Assembly (NCBI RefSeq): GCF_024159085.1
Contig: NZ_JAMZDE010000006.1
Span: 1 to 64,000, forward strand
DNA: 64,000 nucleotides
Source of the DNA: Idiomarina rhizosphaerae
Lineage (GTDB): Bacteria; Pseudomonadota; Gammaproteobacteria; Enterobacterales; Alteromonadaceae
Reading direction: 5' to 3'
Shown here in pieces: positions 38,713 to 49,068 of this stretch; within the stretch, counting starts at the first letter, position 1, and each line of letters begins with the position of its first letter. Below the pieces are notes generated by a model, which worked only from the letters and a program-made list of their open reading frames with translations, was not told where the DNA came from and made no database searches. Both the position numbers and the translations under genes were made by a program.

Positions 38713-39300
38713 ATGAGTGAGTTTAAAGAAATTCAATGGTCTTCTGCAGCCGATAAAATTGCAATACACCACAACTATGAGCATCAACCATTAATTAGCT
38801 GGCACGATAGCGCTATGCATGTTGTTGATGATTTCACGAAAATATCTCCTCTCGAAATAAAGGAGAGCACTCTGGTCAGCGACGCCGAGCAAAAACTTCG
38901 TGGTGCCAACCGTCGTTATGCCTGCATAAAAAATCAAAGTGATGAGATGACTGGTTTACTGGCGCTGCGTGAGCTTCACGGACGCAAAGCAACCCAGCTA
39001 AGTACCGTCAAGCAAATCGGCTGGCGGGAATTGGCAGTAAAAGAGTTGATGTTACCTCTGGTTGCATTACCACAGGTAAAACTTGAGGACTTAAAGAAAG
39101 CTAAAATCGGTGACGCGGCGGCGACTCTCAAAGCCAGTGGCCGCGACTTTCTTCTCGTGATTAACAACGGAGAAGTCTGTGGCGTAGTGTCATCGCTTAG
39201 AATAGCTGAATTAACAGGTGAATCAGTGAACGTTTACCACCTGCCCTCAACTTTTGCTGAAATTATTTCAGCGATAAATCATCATGAAGTCATTGACTGA
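38713..39300 (+). CDS. CBS-domain protein
   Basis: 195 residues, cytoplasmic. Two degenerate CBS motifs are suggested (about 48-95 with STLVSDAEQKLRGANRRYACIK, and about 120-170 with KIGDAAATLKASGRDFLLVINNGEVCGVVSS). CBS pairs usually bind adenosyl nucleotides and regulate partners; ligand and partner are unknown here. No catalytic domain is present. AAAGGAG lies 6 nt before the ATG. The window shows no partner besides the exported gene upstream. Confidence 0.75.
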   Translation: MSEFKEIQWSSAADKIAIHHNYEHQPLISWHDSAMHVVDDFTKISPLEIKESTLVSDAEQKLRGANRRYACIKNQSDEMTGLLALRELHGRKATQLSTVKQIGWRELAVKELMLPLVALPQVKLEDLKKAKIGDAAATLKASGRDFLLVINNGEVCGVVSSLRIAELTGESVNVYHLPSTFAEIISAINHHEVID

Positions 39301-39368
39301 AACCGGTTATATGTCAGGAGTGCATCTGCGCTTCTGGCATTTTCAGTACTAACTACGAAGGGAAAACT

Positions 39369-39454
39369 TGGTGGCGCTGGACGGACTTGAACCGTCACTC
39401 CCAGAAGGAACCTGATTTTGAATCAGGCGTGTCTACCAATTCCACCACAGCGCC
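39369..39454 (-). tRNA. tRNA-Leu, anticodon CAA, with encoded CCA
   Basis: Acceptor GGCGCTG pairs with CAGCGCC, followed by A and CCA. The D region has GGTGGAATTGGTAGACACG, the anticodon loop is TTCAAAA between CCTGA and TCAGG, giving anticodon CAA (reads UUG). A long variable arm (CTTCTGGGAGTG) and GGTTCAAGTCC T-loop follow. The long variable arm is the class-II feature of leucine tRNA. Confidence 0.97.
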
Positions 39455-39500
39455 ATGCTTTATAAGGTGAAGTCGTTGCGTAACAAAGCAACGGGACGGA

Positions 39501-39528
39501 ATTATACCCGTCAACTCTCTCTAATCAA
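39501..39528 (-). promoter_or_regulatory. Candidate tRNA-Leu promoter
   Basis: TTGATT and a perfect TATAAT lie 16 bp apart on the minus strand, about 47 bp before the tRNA. The downstream CCGTCCC is GC-rich. A small leader hairpin (GTTGC/GCAAC) follows before the mature 5' end. Confidence 0.6.
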
Positions 39529-39580
39529 GCAATAATTCACTAAAACACCTCATAACCCAACTAACTGCTGATTCCTTATA

Positions 39581-39616
39581 CAATTGAGAGTACAACTGAG
39601 GGCACAACTGAGGCAG
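39581..39616. repeat. Three tandem 12-bp units (CAAYTGAG core)
   Basis: The octamer CAAYTGAG occurs three times at exactly 12-bp spacing (39581, 39593, 39605). The remaining four positions differ among copies. It lies about 60 bp upstream of the RDD gene. Function unknown; too short to be an iteron array. Confidence 0.7.
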
Positions 39617-39675
39617 CTGTCAGCCTGCTTAGCTCATGATATGATTAAAGCACGATTGAGTTAAATGAGTTTCAC

Positions 39676-40185
39676 ATGAGTTCCGAAGCACAAAAATTAC
39701 ACGCCAGTTTCCCCAGTGCCAGTTTTCCCAGACGTTTTGTCTCCTGGGTTTATGACTTTTTAGTCGCGGTGGCTATTATTATGCTCGCCTCAGCTGTGGC
39801 TTTACTCTTTGCCGCACTACTGACCGCTTTTGACTGGTTAGTGCTGCCAGAAGGAATGGATCACGCCGCCTGGCTGGTTCAGGGACCATGGTATAGCTTG
39901 TATCTTATTTCCATTGTTTCACTGTTTTTTGGCTGGTTCTGGAAGCGTTCGGGTCAAACCTTAGGTATGCGCGCGTGGCGTCTAAAGCTTCAAAACCGTG
40001 ATGGTTCACGGCTGACTAATCGCCAGGTTTTTATCAGACTGCTGACCTGTTGTGCTGGCCTTGGCAACCTCTGGGTTCTGGTAGATTTTAAAAACAAACG
40101 TGCCTGGCAGGATTATGCTGCCGGCACCGAAGTTGTCACGCTTTCAAAAGAAGCAAACCAGCTGTTCTACTGGAATGAGCTTTAG
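39676..40185 (+). CDS. RDD-family membrane protein
   Basis: 169 residues. N-terminal RRFVSWVYDFLVAVAI supplies the R and D residues that name the family, and a later segment has GMRAWRLKL and KNKRAWQDYAAGTEV. Three predicted spans (about 18-45, 75-95, and a shorter one near 115-130). Transport function is proposed for some RDD proteins but not shown here. It ends 28 nt before the lptG stop on the opposite strand. Confidence 0.85.
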   Translation: MSSEAQKLHASFPSASFPRRFVSWVYDFLVAVAIIMLASAVALLFAALLTAFDWLVLPEGMDHAAWLVQGPWYSLYLISIVSLFFGWFWKRSGQTLGMRAWRLKLQNRDGSRLTNRQVFIRLLTCCAGLGNLWVLVDFKNKRAWQDYAAGTEVVTLSKEANQLFYWNEL

Positions 40186-40213
40186 CCTTTACCTTTAGAG
40201 GTACGGCCAATTG

Positions 40214-41284
40214 TCAGGCCGTACGCCCCCGCATAAAATAAATAGCAATGCCGGCAAACAGAATGCTGGGCAGCAATGCTCCAAGAATAGCCGGAATTTG
40301 ATACACCTGCGCCAGCGGTCCAAAAATTTCATTGCTGACGTAAAATCCAAAACCAGTAATAACCCCCAACAGCACGCGGGCTCCCATGGTTGTGGAGCGA
40401 AGCGGACCAAAAATAAAAGACAAGGCCACCAACAGCATAACCGCTACCGTTATCGGTGCGAAAAGTTTTCGCCATAACGCCAGTTCGTAGCGCTCCGCAG
40501 ATTGCTGATTACTCTCCAGGTAAGTTAAGTAGTCCAGCAACCCCGTAATAGAAAGCGATTCAGGCTTTATGGTCACCACTCCGAGTTTATCGGGCGTTAA
40601 GCTCGACTGCCAAACCATACTTGGCTTTTCATCACGTAACATGCGGCTATCATCAAGCTGCGTTACAGTCACTTGCTGCATACGCCATTTTTCACCGCTA
40701 AAATTCGCCGTTCGGGCGTAAGTTACTTTTTGCAATTCACGATTATCATTAAAGTCGTAAATCAATACGTCGTTAAGTCGTCCGGTATCCTCTACTTCGC
40801 CAATATTGATAAAGTCTGAACCATCTTTTGCCCACACTCCTTGCTGAGCAGATATTAAGCTACCGCCAGAAATAGCCTGCGAACGTATGGCTCTGCCCTG
40901 AGCTTCCATAGGCGGCGCTATCCACTCCCCAATAGCCATCACCGCCACCATCATAATAATGGCTGACTTCATTACCGCGCCAATAATGTTTAAACGCGAT
41001 CGGCCGGCAGCCATCATAACCACTAACTCGGAGTTACTGGCCAGCATACCCACGCCAATAAGCCCGCCGAGTAATGCCGCCATAGGAAAGAAAGTTTCAA
41101 CATCGCGCGGCAGGCTGTAAAACACAAAGAGTGCCGCATCCATAACATTGTAGTCGCCGCGACCCACCGCTTTAAGCTGCTCGACAAAGCGGATTAACGA
41201 GGAAAGCCCGGTTAATACGGCCAGACTTAGAAGCGATGTCCGTAATACGGAAAGCCCAATGTACTTATCTAGAATACTAAACAT
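40214..41284 (-). CDS. lptG: LPS export ABC transporter permease LptG
   Basis: Inner-membrane permease that, with LptF and LptB, extracts LPS for transport to the outer membrane. 356 residues: membrane spans near the N-terminus (about 12-110), a periplasmic beta-jellyroll (about 130-265), and three C-terminal spans (about 270-350). MFSILDKYIGLSVLRTSLL is typical of LptG. It overlaps the lptF stop by one base. Confidence 0.95.
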   Translation of the reverse strand: MFSILDKYIGLSVLRTSLLSLAVLTGLSSLIRFVEQLKAVGRGDYNVMDAALFVFYSLPRDVETFFPMAALLGGLIGVGMLASNSELVVMMAAGRSRLNIIGAVMKSAIIMMVAVMAIGEWIAPPMEAQGRAIRSQAISGGSLISAQQGVWAKDGSDFINIGEVEDTGRLNDVLIYDFNDNRELQKVTYARTANFSGEKWRMQQVTVTQLDDSRMLRDEKPSMVWQSSLTPDKLGVVTIKPESLSITGLLDYLTYLESNQQSAERYELALWRKLFAPITVAVMLLVALSFIFGPLRSTTMGARVLLGVITGFGFYVSNEIFGPLAQVYQIPAILGALLPSILFAGIAIYFMRGRTA

Positions 41285-42393
41285 CAGTGCCCCCGCGCAG
41301 CGCCAAAGCGCAAGTTTGCCAGTAATCTCAATCCGAGCGGACGTCCCTTACCTATTAAAGCCAGCCCAAAAATCAGCAAAATGAAGTGTATCCACCACAA
41401 GCCAATAATAGGCGGAATAACGCCGTCCCGGATAGCCGACTTAGCTGCCATCAACAATAAAAAGTATCCCAGATAAATAAGCAGAGCTGGCGCCATTCTT
41501 CCGAACTTGCCCTGACGCGGGTTTACCCGGCTTAGTGGCACAGCAATAAGTGTCAGTAGTGGCATTGCCAGTGGGATAGCAATACGCCACTGCAATTCTG
41601 CAACCGCGGCCGATTCTTTCCGCGATAACAGTTCAACAGTTGGGTAAGCCTCAAGTTTTCGTAACTGCTCACTTGCCTGCTGCTCTTTAATTTGCAATTG
41701 ATAACTGTCGAACGACATCATCTGATAGCTGTCATCGTCGCCGGCATAACGTTTACCCTGGCCCAGTTCCAGCCATTGCGAGCCCGTTGTTTCACTAATC
41801 ACTTTGCCGGTTTTAGCCATCACCACACTACCGGACTGTAACTCGCCCTGATTGTGCGTGTGCTGTGCAACAAAAACTTCCTCCAAATCACCATCATCGC
41901 CAACACTTTGTACAAAAATAACCGCCTTCTGGTTGCTGGCTTGCTGGAATCGCCCGGGCATAAGCGCTGTTAACCCGCTTTCCGAGCGAGCCTTATCTTC
42001 TAACTTTTGTTCCTGATCAAGCGACCAGGGCACCAGCCATAAAGTAAAAGACGCAGTTATTAACGCCAGAATCAGCGATAGCACCAAAGTCACCCGGGTG
42101 ACGTACCACTCACTGACTCCACAGGCATGCAAAACGGTCATTTCGTTGTCGGCGTAAATACGTCCGTGAGCCAGTAAAATCCCTAAAAACAGGCTAAGAG
42201 GCAAAATCAGTGACAATAACGCCGGCAGGTTCAACGACAACAGTTGAAAAATAATAGCGCCCGGGATATCCCCTTCTGACGCATCCGATAACACACGGAC
42301 AAATTTCTGACTGACAAAAATCGTCATCAGGATAAAAAGTACAGCAAGCTGCGACTTCAAGGTTTCACTGATCAAATATCGGAATATGCGCAC
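41284..42393 (-). CDS. lptF: LPS export ABC transporter permease LptF
   Basis: Partner of LptG in the LptB2FG complex. 369 residues with the same span-jellyroll-span layout: MRIFRYLISETLKSQLAVLF, SLPLSLFLGILLAHGRIY, and a C-terminal trio of spans. It is divergent from pepA, as in E. coli. A 15-bp dyad (TTGTTA-TTT-TAACAA, 42450-42464) lies between the two genes. Confidence 0.95.
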   Translation of the reverse strand: MRIFRYLISETLKSQLAVLFILMTIFVSQKFVRVLSDASEGDIPGAIIFQLLSLNLPALLSLILPLSLFLGILLAHGRIYADNEMTVLHACGVSEWYVTRVTLVLSLILALITASFTLWLVPWSLDQEQKLEDKARSESGLTALMPGRFQQASNQKAVIFVQSVGDDGDLEEVFVAQHTHNQGELQSGSVVMAKTGKVISETTGSQWLELGQGKRYAGDDDSYQMMSFDSYQLQIKEQQASEQLRKLEAYPTVELLSRKESAAVAELQWRIAIPLAMPLLTLIAVPLSRVNPRQGKFGRMAPALLIYLGYFLLLMAAKSAIRDGVIPPIIGLWWIHFILLIFGLALIGKGRPLGLRLLANLRFGAARGH

Positions 42394-42449
42394 TGGCGTT
42401 CACTCATAACTTAGGTTTTTACTGGAATAGCTGTGATTTTTAAGTAAAC

Positions 42450-42464
42450 TTGTTATTTTAACAA
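42450..42464. repeat. 15-bp dyad in the lptF/pepA divergent region
   Basis: TTGTTA-TTT-TAACAA is a perfect inverted repeat, about 62 bp before the pepA start. It is a possible operator in the divergent promoters. AT-rich dyads of this length can also occur by chance. Confidence 0.4.
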
Positions 42465-42526
42465 CAAAGTGTCTTTATAGCGAAACTATAGCAGGCATTG
42501 AAGCCACCTGAAACAGGAGCACTGTC

Positions 42527-44032
42527 ATGGAGTTCAGCGTCAAAAGTGGTAATCCGGAAAAACAACGCTCTGCTTGTATCGTTGTTGGCGTGTTTGAACC
42601 TCGTCGTCTGTCTGGCGTTGCCGAACAATTAGACAAAGTCAGTGATGGTTATTTAAGCAACCTATTACGCCGCGGAGACCTCGAAGGTAAATCCGGCCAG
42701 GTTTTGCTGTTACATCATGTCCCGAATATTCTTGCCGAACGAGTTTTACTGGTCGGCTGTGGTAAAGAACGCGAACTCGATGAGCGTCAGTACCGCCAGA
42801 TTATCGCTCGTACTATGAACACTTTGAACGAAACAGGTTCAATGGAAGCGGTGTGCTTTCTTAGTGAACTGCACGTTAAAGGTCGCGATACCTACTGGAA
42901 AGTTCGCCAGGCGGTGGAGTCTGCACGGGCAACATTGTACAACTTTAATGAGCTCAAAAGTAAAAAAGAAGAGCCTCGCCGCCCGTTACGCAAATTGGTT
43001 TTTAACGTTCCAAGCCGTAAAGAACTGGCTTTGGGCGAACAAGCTGTGCAGCATGCATTAGCGGTAGCAACCGGAATGGATATTTGCCGCAACGTAGCAA
43101 ATATGCCGCCTAACATTTGCACGCCTCGTTATCTGGCCGATCAAGCCAAATTAATGGCTGATAATTACGACAATTTAACGGTTACCACGGTTGAAGAAGC
43201 CGAAATGGAAAAGCTGGGTATGAATGCATACTTAGCGGTAGGCCGGGGTTCCGAGCATGAGTCAGTACTCACATTAATGCATTATAAAGGCGCAGCCGAT
43301 GATCAAGCTCCCATTGTGTTGGTTGGTAAAGGTCTGACATTTGATTCTGGCGGTATTTCGATTAAGCCGTCTGCCAATATGGATGAAATGAAATACGATA
43401 TGGGCGGCGCAGCTGGCGTTTTAGGTGCAATGCAGGCTCTGGCCGAACTGCAGCTGCCTATTAACGTTATTGGTGCGGTCGCCGGTTGTGAAAACATGCC
43501 AGATGGCAAAGCCTACCGTCCCGGTGATATTTTGACCACCATGAGCGGCCAAACCGTTGAAGTACTCAATACTGATGCAGAAGGCCGACTGGTACTGTGC
43601 GATACCCTCACTTATATTGAGCGGTTTGAACCTGAATCGGTGATTGACTTAGCGACTCTCACAGGCGCCTGCGTTATTGCTTTAGGCAGTCATGCTTCTG
43701 CGGTGCTCAGCCAGCACAACCCGCTAGCACACGAAATTCTGAACGCGGCTCAGCAAAGTGGTGATAAAGCCTGGCGTATGCCGCTTTGGGACGAGTATCA
43801 GTCGATGCTGGACAGTCCTTTCGCGGATATGGCGAATATTGGCGGTCGTGAAGCCGGCACTATTACTGCTGCCTGTTTCCTCTCACGTTACACTAAAAAG
43901 TACAACTGGGCGCACATGGATATCGCAGGTACGGCCTGGCAAGGTGGTAAAGACAAAGGCTCAACAGGCCGCCCGGTTCCGCTGTTAACTCAGTTCTTAA
44001 TTAACCGATGCAACACCGAGGCAGCTGAATAA
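42527..44032 (+). CDS. pepA: Leucyl aminopeptidase, M17 family
   Basis: 501 residues, cytoplasmic hexameric two-metal peptidase. Metal and catalytic segments: [27 protein letters not shown] and the M17 signature [10 protein letters not shown], with the catalytic Arg in the latter. In E. coli PepA also binds DNA (XerB, carAB control). Clear match from start to end. It heads the pepA-holC-valS unit. Confidence 0.96.
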   Translation: MEFSVKSGNPEKQRSACIVVGVFEPRRLSGVAEQLDKVSDGYLSNLLRRGDLEGKSGQVLLLHHVPNILAERVLLVGCGKERELDERQYRQIIARTMNTLNETGSMEAVCFLSELHVKGRDTYWKVRQAVESARATLYNFNELKSKKEEPRRPLRKLVFNVPSRKELALGEQAVQHALAVATGMDICRNVANMPPNICTPRYLADQAKLMADNYDNLTVTTVEEAEMEKLGMNAYLAVGRGSEHESVLTLMHYKGAADDQAPIVLVGKGLTFDSGGISIKPSANMDEMKYDMGGAAGVLGAMQALAELQLPINVIGAVAGCENMPDGKAYRPGDILTTMSGQTVEVLNTDAEGRLVLCDTLTYIERFEPESVIDLATLTGACVIALGSHASAVLSQHNPLAHEILNAAQQSGDKAWRMPLWDEYQSMLDSPFADMANIGGREAGTITAACFLSRYTKKYNWAHMDIAGTAWQGGKDKGSTGRPVPLLTQFLINRCNTEAAE

Positions 44033-44033
44033 A

Positions 44034-44483
44034 ATGTCGTCAGCCACCTTTTTCTTAATGCCGGACGAAGCCGAAGATGAGCAAAACCGGCTTATCTGCG
44101 ATAAGATAGCGCAACTGTACCGAAAGCATAAAAAATTGCGGGTCTGGGCGCGTAATCAGCAGCAGGCTGAAGCTCTGGACGAACTCTTGTGGCAACAACC
44201 AAGTGATGCTTTTATTCCGCATAACTTACACGGCGAAGGCCCGGCCACTGGTGCTCCGGTAGAGTTTTGCTGGCCTGAGGCAGATGCAGTAAAAAACCGT
44301 CCGGGTTATGCACTGTTTAACCTAGCGGAAGAGATTCCGGTACAAGCCCAGCAGAGCCAACAGCTCTATGACATTGTTCCAGCCGATGACAATGGCAAAA
44401 AAACAGCTCGCGAGCGTTACAAACATTACAGGGCGCGCGGTTGCCAAATGCAAACCGAGCCCCTGACATCCGAACAGAAGTAA
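44034..44483 (+). CDS. holC: DNA polymerase III chi subunit
   Basis: Links the clamp loader to SSB. 149 residues. The N-terminal [26 protein letters not shown] and the central [18 protein letters not shown] fit HolC. It starts 2 nt after the pepA stop and ends 8 nt before valS. Confidence 0.93.
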   Translation: MSSATFFLMPDEAEDEQNRLICDKIAQLYRKHKKLRVWARNQQQAEALDELLWQQPSDAFIPHNLHGEGPATGAPVEFCWPEADAVKNRPGYALFNLAEEIPVQAQQSQQLYDIVPADDNGKKTARERYKHYRARGCQMQTEPLTSEQK

Positions 44484-44490
44484 GGTCATT

Positions 44491-47340
44491 ATGGATAAAA
44501 CATACTCCCCTGCAGCGATAGAACAAGATCTCTACCAACAATGGGAAGACAAAGGCTATTTCAAGCCTTCAGGTAAAGGCGACTCCTACTCAATTATGAT
44601 TCCGCCGCCCAACGTTACCGGCAGTCTGCATATGGGTCACGCCTTCCAACACACAATTATGGATACGCTTACCCGTTACCAGCGCATGGACGGCCTTAAT
44701 ACCCTTTGGCAAGTAGGTTCTGACCACGCGGGTATCGCCACGCAAATGGTTGTTGAGCGCCAGTTAGCAGCTCAGGGACAAACCCGTCAGGAGCTTGGTC
44801 GCGACGCGTTTATCGATAAGATCTGGGAATGGAAAGAGCAGTCAGGCGGCACTATTACTCAGCAAATGCGTCGCCTGGGCGACTCAGTAGACTGGGATCG
44901 TGAACGCTTCACCATGGATGAAGGTCTTTCTGACGCAGTCCGTGAGGTCTTTGTTAAACTGCATGAAGACAACCTGATTTACCGTGGTAAGCGTCTGGTT
45001 AACTGGGATCCTGCACTGCAGACCGCCATTTCTGACTTAGAAGTGGAGAACAAAGAACAACAAGGTTCTATCTGGTATTTACGCTATCCGCTCGCCGATG
45101 GTGAGAAAACCGAAGACGGTAAAGACCATTTAGTAGTCGCAACAACCCGCCCGGAAACCATGCTAGGCGATGTTTGTGTTGCTGTGCATCCCGACGACGA
45201 GCGCTTCGCACATTTAGTCGGTAAATTCCTTGAGTTACCTATTGTTAACCGCCGCATTCCGATAGTTGCCGACCATCACGTTGACAGCGAATTCGGTACC
45301 GGTTGCGTAAAGGTAACCCCGGCGCATGATTTTAATGACTATGAGATTGGCAAGCGTCATCAGACCGGCATGATTTCAATTTTTGATGACACGGCTCATG
45401 TTATGGCAAAAGCCGGCCTTTACACCAGTACAGGTGAAGCACTTGAAGAGCTGAACGGATTTAACGGCGTACTTCCTGAACAGTACGCAGGTAAGGAGCG
45501 CTTCGAAGCTCGTAAACAGCTTGTTGCCGAGTTTGACGAGCTTGGTTTACTGGAAAAAATTGAGAAGCACACCAACAAAATACCATACGGTGACCGCGGC
45601 GGCGTTCCTATTGAGCCCCATTTGACCGACCAATGGTATGTCCGCGTTGAACCTATGGCGAAACAGGCAACCGAAGCGGTTGAAGACGGTCGCATAGAGT
45701 TTGTGCCGAAACAGTACGAAAACATGTATTTCAGCTGGATGCGCGACATTCAGGACTGGTGTATTTCGCGCCAGTTATGGTGGGGACACCGTATTCCGGC
45801 ATGGTACGACGAACAAGGCAATGTGTATGTTGGTCGCACCGAAGAAGAAGTGCGCGAGAAGCACAATTTAGCCGATACGCCGTTACAGCAGGACGAAGAT
45901 GTACTGGATACCTGGTTCTCTTCTGCATTGTGGACCTTCTCTACTCTTGGTTGGCCCAAAAATACCGAGGACTTAAAAACCTTCCATCCGACCGATGTGC
46001 TGGTGACCGGTTTTGACATTATTTTCTTCTGGGTTGCTCGCATGATCATGATGACCATGCACTTCATAAAAGATGAGGATGGCCAGCCGCAAGTTCCGTT
46101 TAAGAAAGTCTATGTGACCGGCCTTATTCGCGACGAAGAAGGTCAGAAAATGTCTAAGTCTAAAGGTAATGTATTAGACCCGCTGGACATGATTGACGGC
46201 ATTAGTGCTGACGAGCTGGTCGCTAAACGTACCGCGAACTTAATGCAGCCTAAAATGCGCGAGAAAATTGAAAAACGCACCCGCAAGGAATTCCCAGAAG
46301 GTATCACCGCTCACGGAACCGATGCACTGCGTTTTACATTAACTGCGCTTGCCTCAACAGGTCGCGATATCAACTGGGACATGAAGCGCCTGGAGGGTTA
46401 CCGTAACTTCTGCAACAAGCTGTGGAACGCCAGCCGTTATGTTCTGATGAGCACCGAAGAACATGACTGTGGGCTTGAAAACGACGACATGACCCTGTCA
46501 CTGGCTGATGAGTGGATTATTGCCCGCTTTAATAGCACAGTAAAAGACTTCCGTCAGGCTTTGGATACCTACCGTTTTGATCAGGCTGCTGCTATTGCAT
46601 ACGAGTTTACCTGGAATCAGTTCTGTGACTGGTATCTGGAGCTCACTAAGCCGGTGCTGCAAAATGGTACTGAAGTACAACAACGCGGTACCCGCCACAC
46701 ACTAGTGAATGTTTTAGAGCAGTTACTGCGTTTACTACACCCGGTTATGCCTTACATTACTGAAACCATCTGGCAACGCGTTAAACCGCTGGTTGGTAAT
46801 ACGGGTGATACCATTATGCTGCAGCCGTTCCCTCGGGTTGAGGACAACGTCAGCCATCAGGCAATGCAGGACATGGAGTGGCTTAAGCGCGTTATTTTGG
46901 CCATTCGTAATATTCGTGGCGAAATGGACTTATCACCGAATAAGCCGCTACCACTGTTACTCTCAAATGCCGATGCAATGGCAAAAGGTCGTATTCAAAA
47001 CAATGAAAGCTTCCTCAGTAGCCTGGCAAAACTGGAGTCTATCGAGTTTATTGAAAGCGACGATGATGCTCCAGCCAGTATGACCGCGCTGGTTGATACG
47101 TTGAAGCTGCACATTCCAATGGCTGGTTTAATTGATAAAGAAGCTGAGCTGCAACGTCTGCAAAAGTCTATTGAGAAAGCGGACAAAGAGTGGCAGCGTC
47201 TGAATGGCAAGTTAAGCAATGATAATTTTGTCAGTAAAGCACCTGAAGCTGTCATTGCCAAAGAACGTGAAAAACTGGCTGAAGCTGAAACAACGCTGAA
47301 ACAGTTACAGGAGCAGCAGAACAAAATTAAAGATCTCTAA
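44491..47340 (+). CDS. valS: Valyl-tRNA synthetase
   Basis: 949 residues, class I. Class signatures: [12 protein letters not shown] (HIGH variant HMGH, about 45-55) and KMSKSKGN (about 553-560). An editing domain lies at about 200-345, the anticodon-binding part at about 640-800, and a C-terminal coiled coil (about 880-949) matches the ValS arm. A terminator follows at 47367-47403. Confidence 0.97.
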   Translation: MDKTYSPAAIEQDLYQQWEDKGYFKPSGKGDSYSIMIPPPNVTGSLHMGHAFQHTIMDTLTRYQRMDGLNTLWQVGSDHAGIATQMVVERQLAAQGQTRQELGRDAFIDKIWEWKEQSGGTITQQMRRLGDSVDWDRERFTMDEGLSDAVREVFVKLHEDNLIYRGKRLVNWDPALQTAISDLEVENKEQQGSIWYLRYPLADGEKTEDGKDHLVVATTRPETMLGDVCVAVHPDDERFAHLVGKFLELPIVNRRIPIVADHHVDSEFGTGCVKVTPAHDFNDYEIGKRHQTGMISIFDDTAHVMAKAGLYTSTGEALEELNGFNGVLPEQYAGKERFEARKQLVAEFDELGLLEKIEKHTNKIPYGDRGGVPIEPHLTDQWYVRVEPMAKQATEAVEDGRIEFVPKQYENMYFSWMRDIQDWCISRQLWWGHRIPAWYDEQGNVYVGRTEEEVREKHNLADTPLQQDEDVLDTWFSSALWTFSTLGWPKNTEDLKTFHPTDVLVTGFDIIFFWVARMIMMTMHFIKDEDGQPQVPFKKVYVTGLIRDEEGQKMSKSKGNVLDPLDMIDGISADELVAKRTANLMQPKMREKIEKRTRKEFPEGITAHGTDALRFTLTALASTGRDINWDMKRLEGYRNFCNKLWNASRYVLMSTEEHDCGLENDDMTLSLADEWIIARFNSTVKDFRQALDTYRFDQAAAIAYEFTWNQFCDWYLELTKPVLQNGTEVQQRGTRHTLVNVLEQLLRLLHPVMPYITETIWQRVKPLVGNTGDTIMLQPFPRVEDNVSHQAMQDMEWLKRVILAIRNIRGEMDLSPNKPLPLLLSNADAMAKGRIQNNESFLSSLAKLESIEFIESDDDAPASMTALVDTLKLHIPMAGLIDKEAELQRLQKSIEKADKEWQRLNGKLSNDNFVSKAPEAVIAKEREKLAEAETTLKQLQEQQNKIKDL

Positions 47341-47366
47341 TTTTGTACTACGCCATTGCTGAACAG

Positions 47367-47403
47367 AAAGCCCGGGGCATTTCATTCGACTCGGGCTTTT
47401 TTT
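47367..47403 (+). terminator. valS terminator
   Basis: AAGCCCG pairs with CGGGCTT around a 17-nt loop, followed by seven T, about 30 bp after the valS stop. Confidence 0.85.
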
Positions 47404-47467
47404 CTAAAGTCATCTATTCTAATAAGACCCTCGTAATTATTAAGTCGTAAAAATAAGGGAGAGAATT

Positions 47468-47905
47468 ATGACGATATTTGAAGAGTTAAGAGCGGATCAC
47501 GATAAGCAACGCCAACTGCTAGAGCTTTTATTAGATACGGAAGGCGATGTACCAGAACGTAAGAAGCACTATCAGCAACTAAAAGTTCAACTGGAACAAC
47601 ATGCTGCAGCCGAAGAGCGTTATTTCTACAGTCCTCTTATAGACGACGATACGACTATCGGGATGTCGCGCCATGGTATAGCTGAGCACCATGAAATTGA
47701 CGAACTAGTTGAAACCCTGGAACAAACAGAAATGTCATCCCCAGCCTGGTTACAACATCTTAAAAACTTAAAACATAAGGTATTGCATCACCTGGAAGAT
47801 GAAGAGCAGGGATTTTTTCAACAGGCAGGAAAAGTACTTAACGAAACAGAAAAAGCGTCACTAGCTAATGATTATCGCAAAATGATGGAAGAAAAAGGTG
47901 TGTAA
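47468..47905 (+). CDS. Hemerythrin HHE-domain protein
   Basis: 145 residues. Metal-binding His and Glu positions are visible in a four-helix pattern: ELRADHDKQRQ, LEQHAAAEERYFY, HGIAEHHEIDEL and KHKVLHHLEDEEQGFF. It would bind a di-iron or oxygen-related ligand, or protect against nitrosative or oxidative stress. The ligand is not shown. It lies alone between valS and the convergent rraB. Confidence 0.88.
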   Translation: MTIFEELRADHDKQRQLLELLLDTEGDVPERKKHYQQLKVQLEQHAAAEERYFYSPLIDDDTTIGMSRHGIAEHHEIDELVETLEQTEMSSPAWLQHLKNLKHKVLHHLEDEEQGFFQQAGKVLNETEKASLANDYRKMMEEKGV

Positions 47906-47931
47906 ATAATTTTGCAAAATAATGGAGGGGA

Positions 47932-48318
47932 TCACTCCTCTCCATCATCTAAGTCTTCATCGTCAAGTTCTTCGTCTTCAATCAGCGTGCCCCAGCCGTC
48001 ATATTCAACTTCGCATTCGTCAGCTATAGCGGCTATTTCACGCACCTGACGGTTTAAAATATCGTTATCAAGCTCAGCGTCTGTTACCGCCATAAACGCA
48101 AACCAACGCTTGCCTCGTTCGTCTTCAAACTCGTCGGCATCGTCCACATGATATCCCTGCTTAACCAGTTCAACAGCGGCTTTTTCCAGTTTGGTGAAGT
48201 CTTGGCTGGCTAAGTGATGCTCAATTTCATACAAGAGTTCTGTTTCTGCACCATCAGCAATCAAAGCCTGTACAGTTTCTTCACTCTGCGTAAGTAGATC
48301 ATTAAGATCTCGACTCAT
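47932..48318 (-). CDS. rraB: Regulator of ribonuclease activity B
   Basis: 128 residues. Matches RraB/YjgD: ELLYEIEHHLASQDFTKLEKAAV, and VEYDGWGTLIEDEELDD at the C-terminus. In E. coli it inhibits RNase E and alters mRNA decay. The acidic C-terminal tail is typical. It overlaps the plsC stop by 4 nt (ATGA), so it is the last gene of the parE-parC-plsC-rraB run. Confidence 0.9.
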   Translation of the reverse strand: MSRDLNDLLTQSEETVQALIADGAETELLYEIEHHLASQDFTKLEKAAVELVKQGYHVDDADEFEDERGKRWFAFMAVTDAELDNDILNRQVREIAAIADECEVEYDGWGTLIEDEELDDEDLDDGEE

Positions 48319-49055
48319 GTTTTTTCCCTTTTAGCCTGTTCTTGCTCAATACTCGCGTTTAACTGCTTAATTTTATCATCCATTTTTTGATGACAGTGAG
48401 CACTCAATTCACGTAGATTCTCTCGCTGATAATTAGCAATTCTTACCGGTTCAAGAAACGCCACTTTTAACACACCATTATTCCAGCGGTTCATCTTTAC
48501 CTTACCATGCAATTCAGACACGCAGACCGGTACTACATCGACCTGGGCACGGAAAGCTGTATGAAAAGCCCCGTTTTTAAATGGCAACAAACCACGCCCG
48601 TAACTGCGGGTGCCTTCCGGAAACATCCACACCGAAATATCCCGCCGCTTTATCGCATCGGCCGTCTGTCCGATTGTGCCATGAGCTTTACCTGCATTTT
48701 TTCTGTCTATCAGGATATTCCCTGACAACCAATAGAGCCAGCCGAAAAACGGTATCCAACGTAAGCTTTTCTTACCTACGGTAACGGTATTTTTCGGCAG
48801 CATTGCCGCTATAGTAAAAATTTCCCAGCTATTCTGGTGGTTACAAACAAAAACATAAGGTCCGCCTTTTTCTATATCCGGATGTCGGCTGACCTCAATT
48901 CGCATACCCAAAACCCGTATTGCCCAACCAAAGATATGGGCAAAACGATAAGTATTGTTGCGGTGAAACGGCCGGACAATGCAAAACAAGCAGCCCACGA
49001 CACCAAACACCACAACAAAAACGCCAAGAAACAACCATCGCAACAAGGCTAACAT
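48315..49055 (-). CDS. plsC: 1-acyl-sn-glycerol-3-phosphate acyltransferase
   Basis: 246 residues; the second acylation in phospholipid synthesis. An N-terminal span (about 5-25), then NHQNSWE at 72-78. The acyltransferase motif is H73-X4-E78 rather than the H-X4-D of E. coli PlsC, a variant also found in other members. MFPEGTRSYGRG is motif III. It lies 13 nt after parC. Confidence 0.9.
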   Translation of the reverse strand: MLALLRWLFLGVFVVVFGVVGCLFCIVRPFHRNNTYRFAHIFGWAIRVLGMRIEVSRHPDIEKGGPYVFVCNHQNSWEIFTIAAMLPKNTVTVGKKSLRWIPFFGWLYWLSGNILIDRKNAGKAHGTIGQTADAIKRRDISVWMFPEGTRSYGRGLLPFKNGAFHTAFRAQVDVVPVCVSELHGKVKMNRWNNGVLKVAFLEPVRIANYQRENLRELSAHCHQKMDDKIKQLNASIEQEQAKREKT

Positions 49056-49068
49056 CCAAACTCCTCAA

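Larger units (their letters stand above)
39455..39675. other. Intergenic region, tRNA-Leu to RDD gene
   Basis: About 220 bp without a gene. It holds the tRNA promoter above, and at 39581-39616 three tandem 12-bp units beginning CAATTGAG, CAACTGAG, CAACTGAG. Besides these and the RDD gene's upstream sequence I see no hairpin terminator or further reading frame with a clear SD. Confidence 0.6.
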
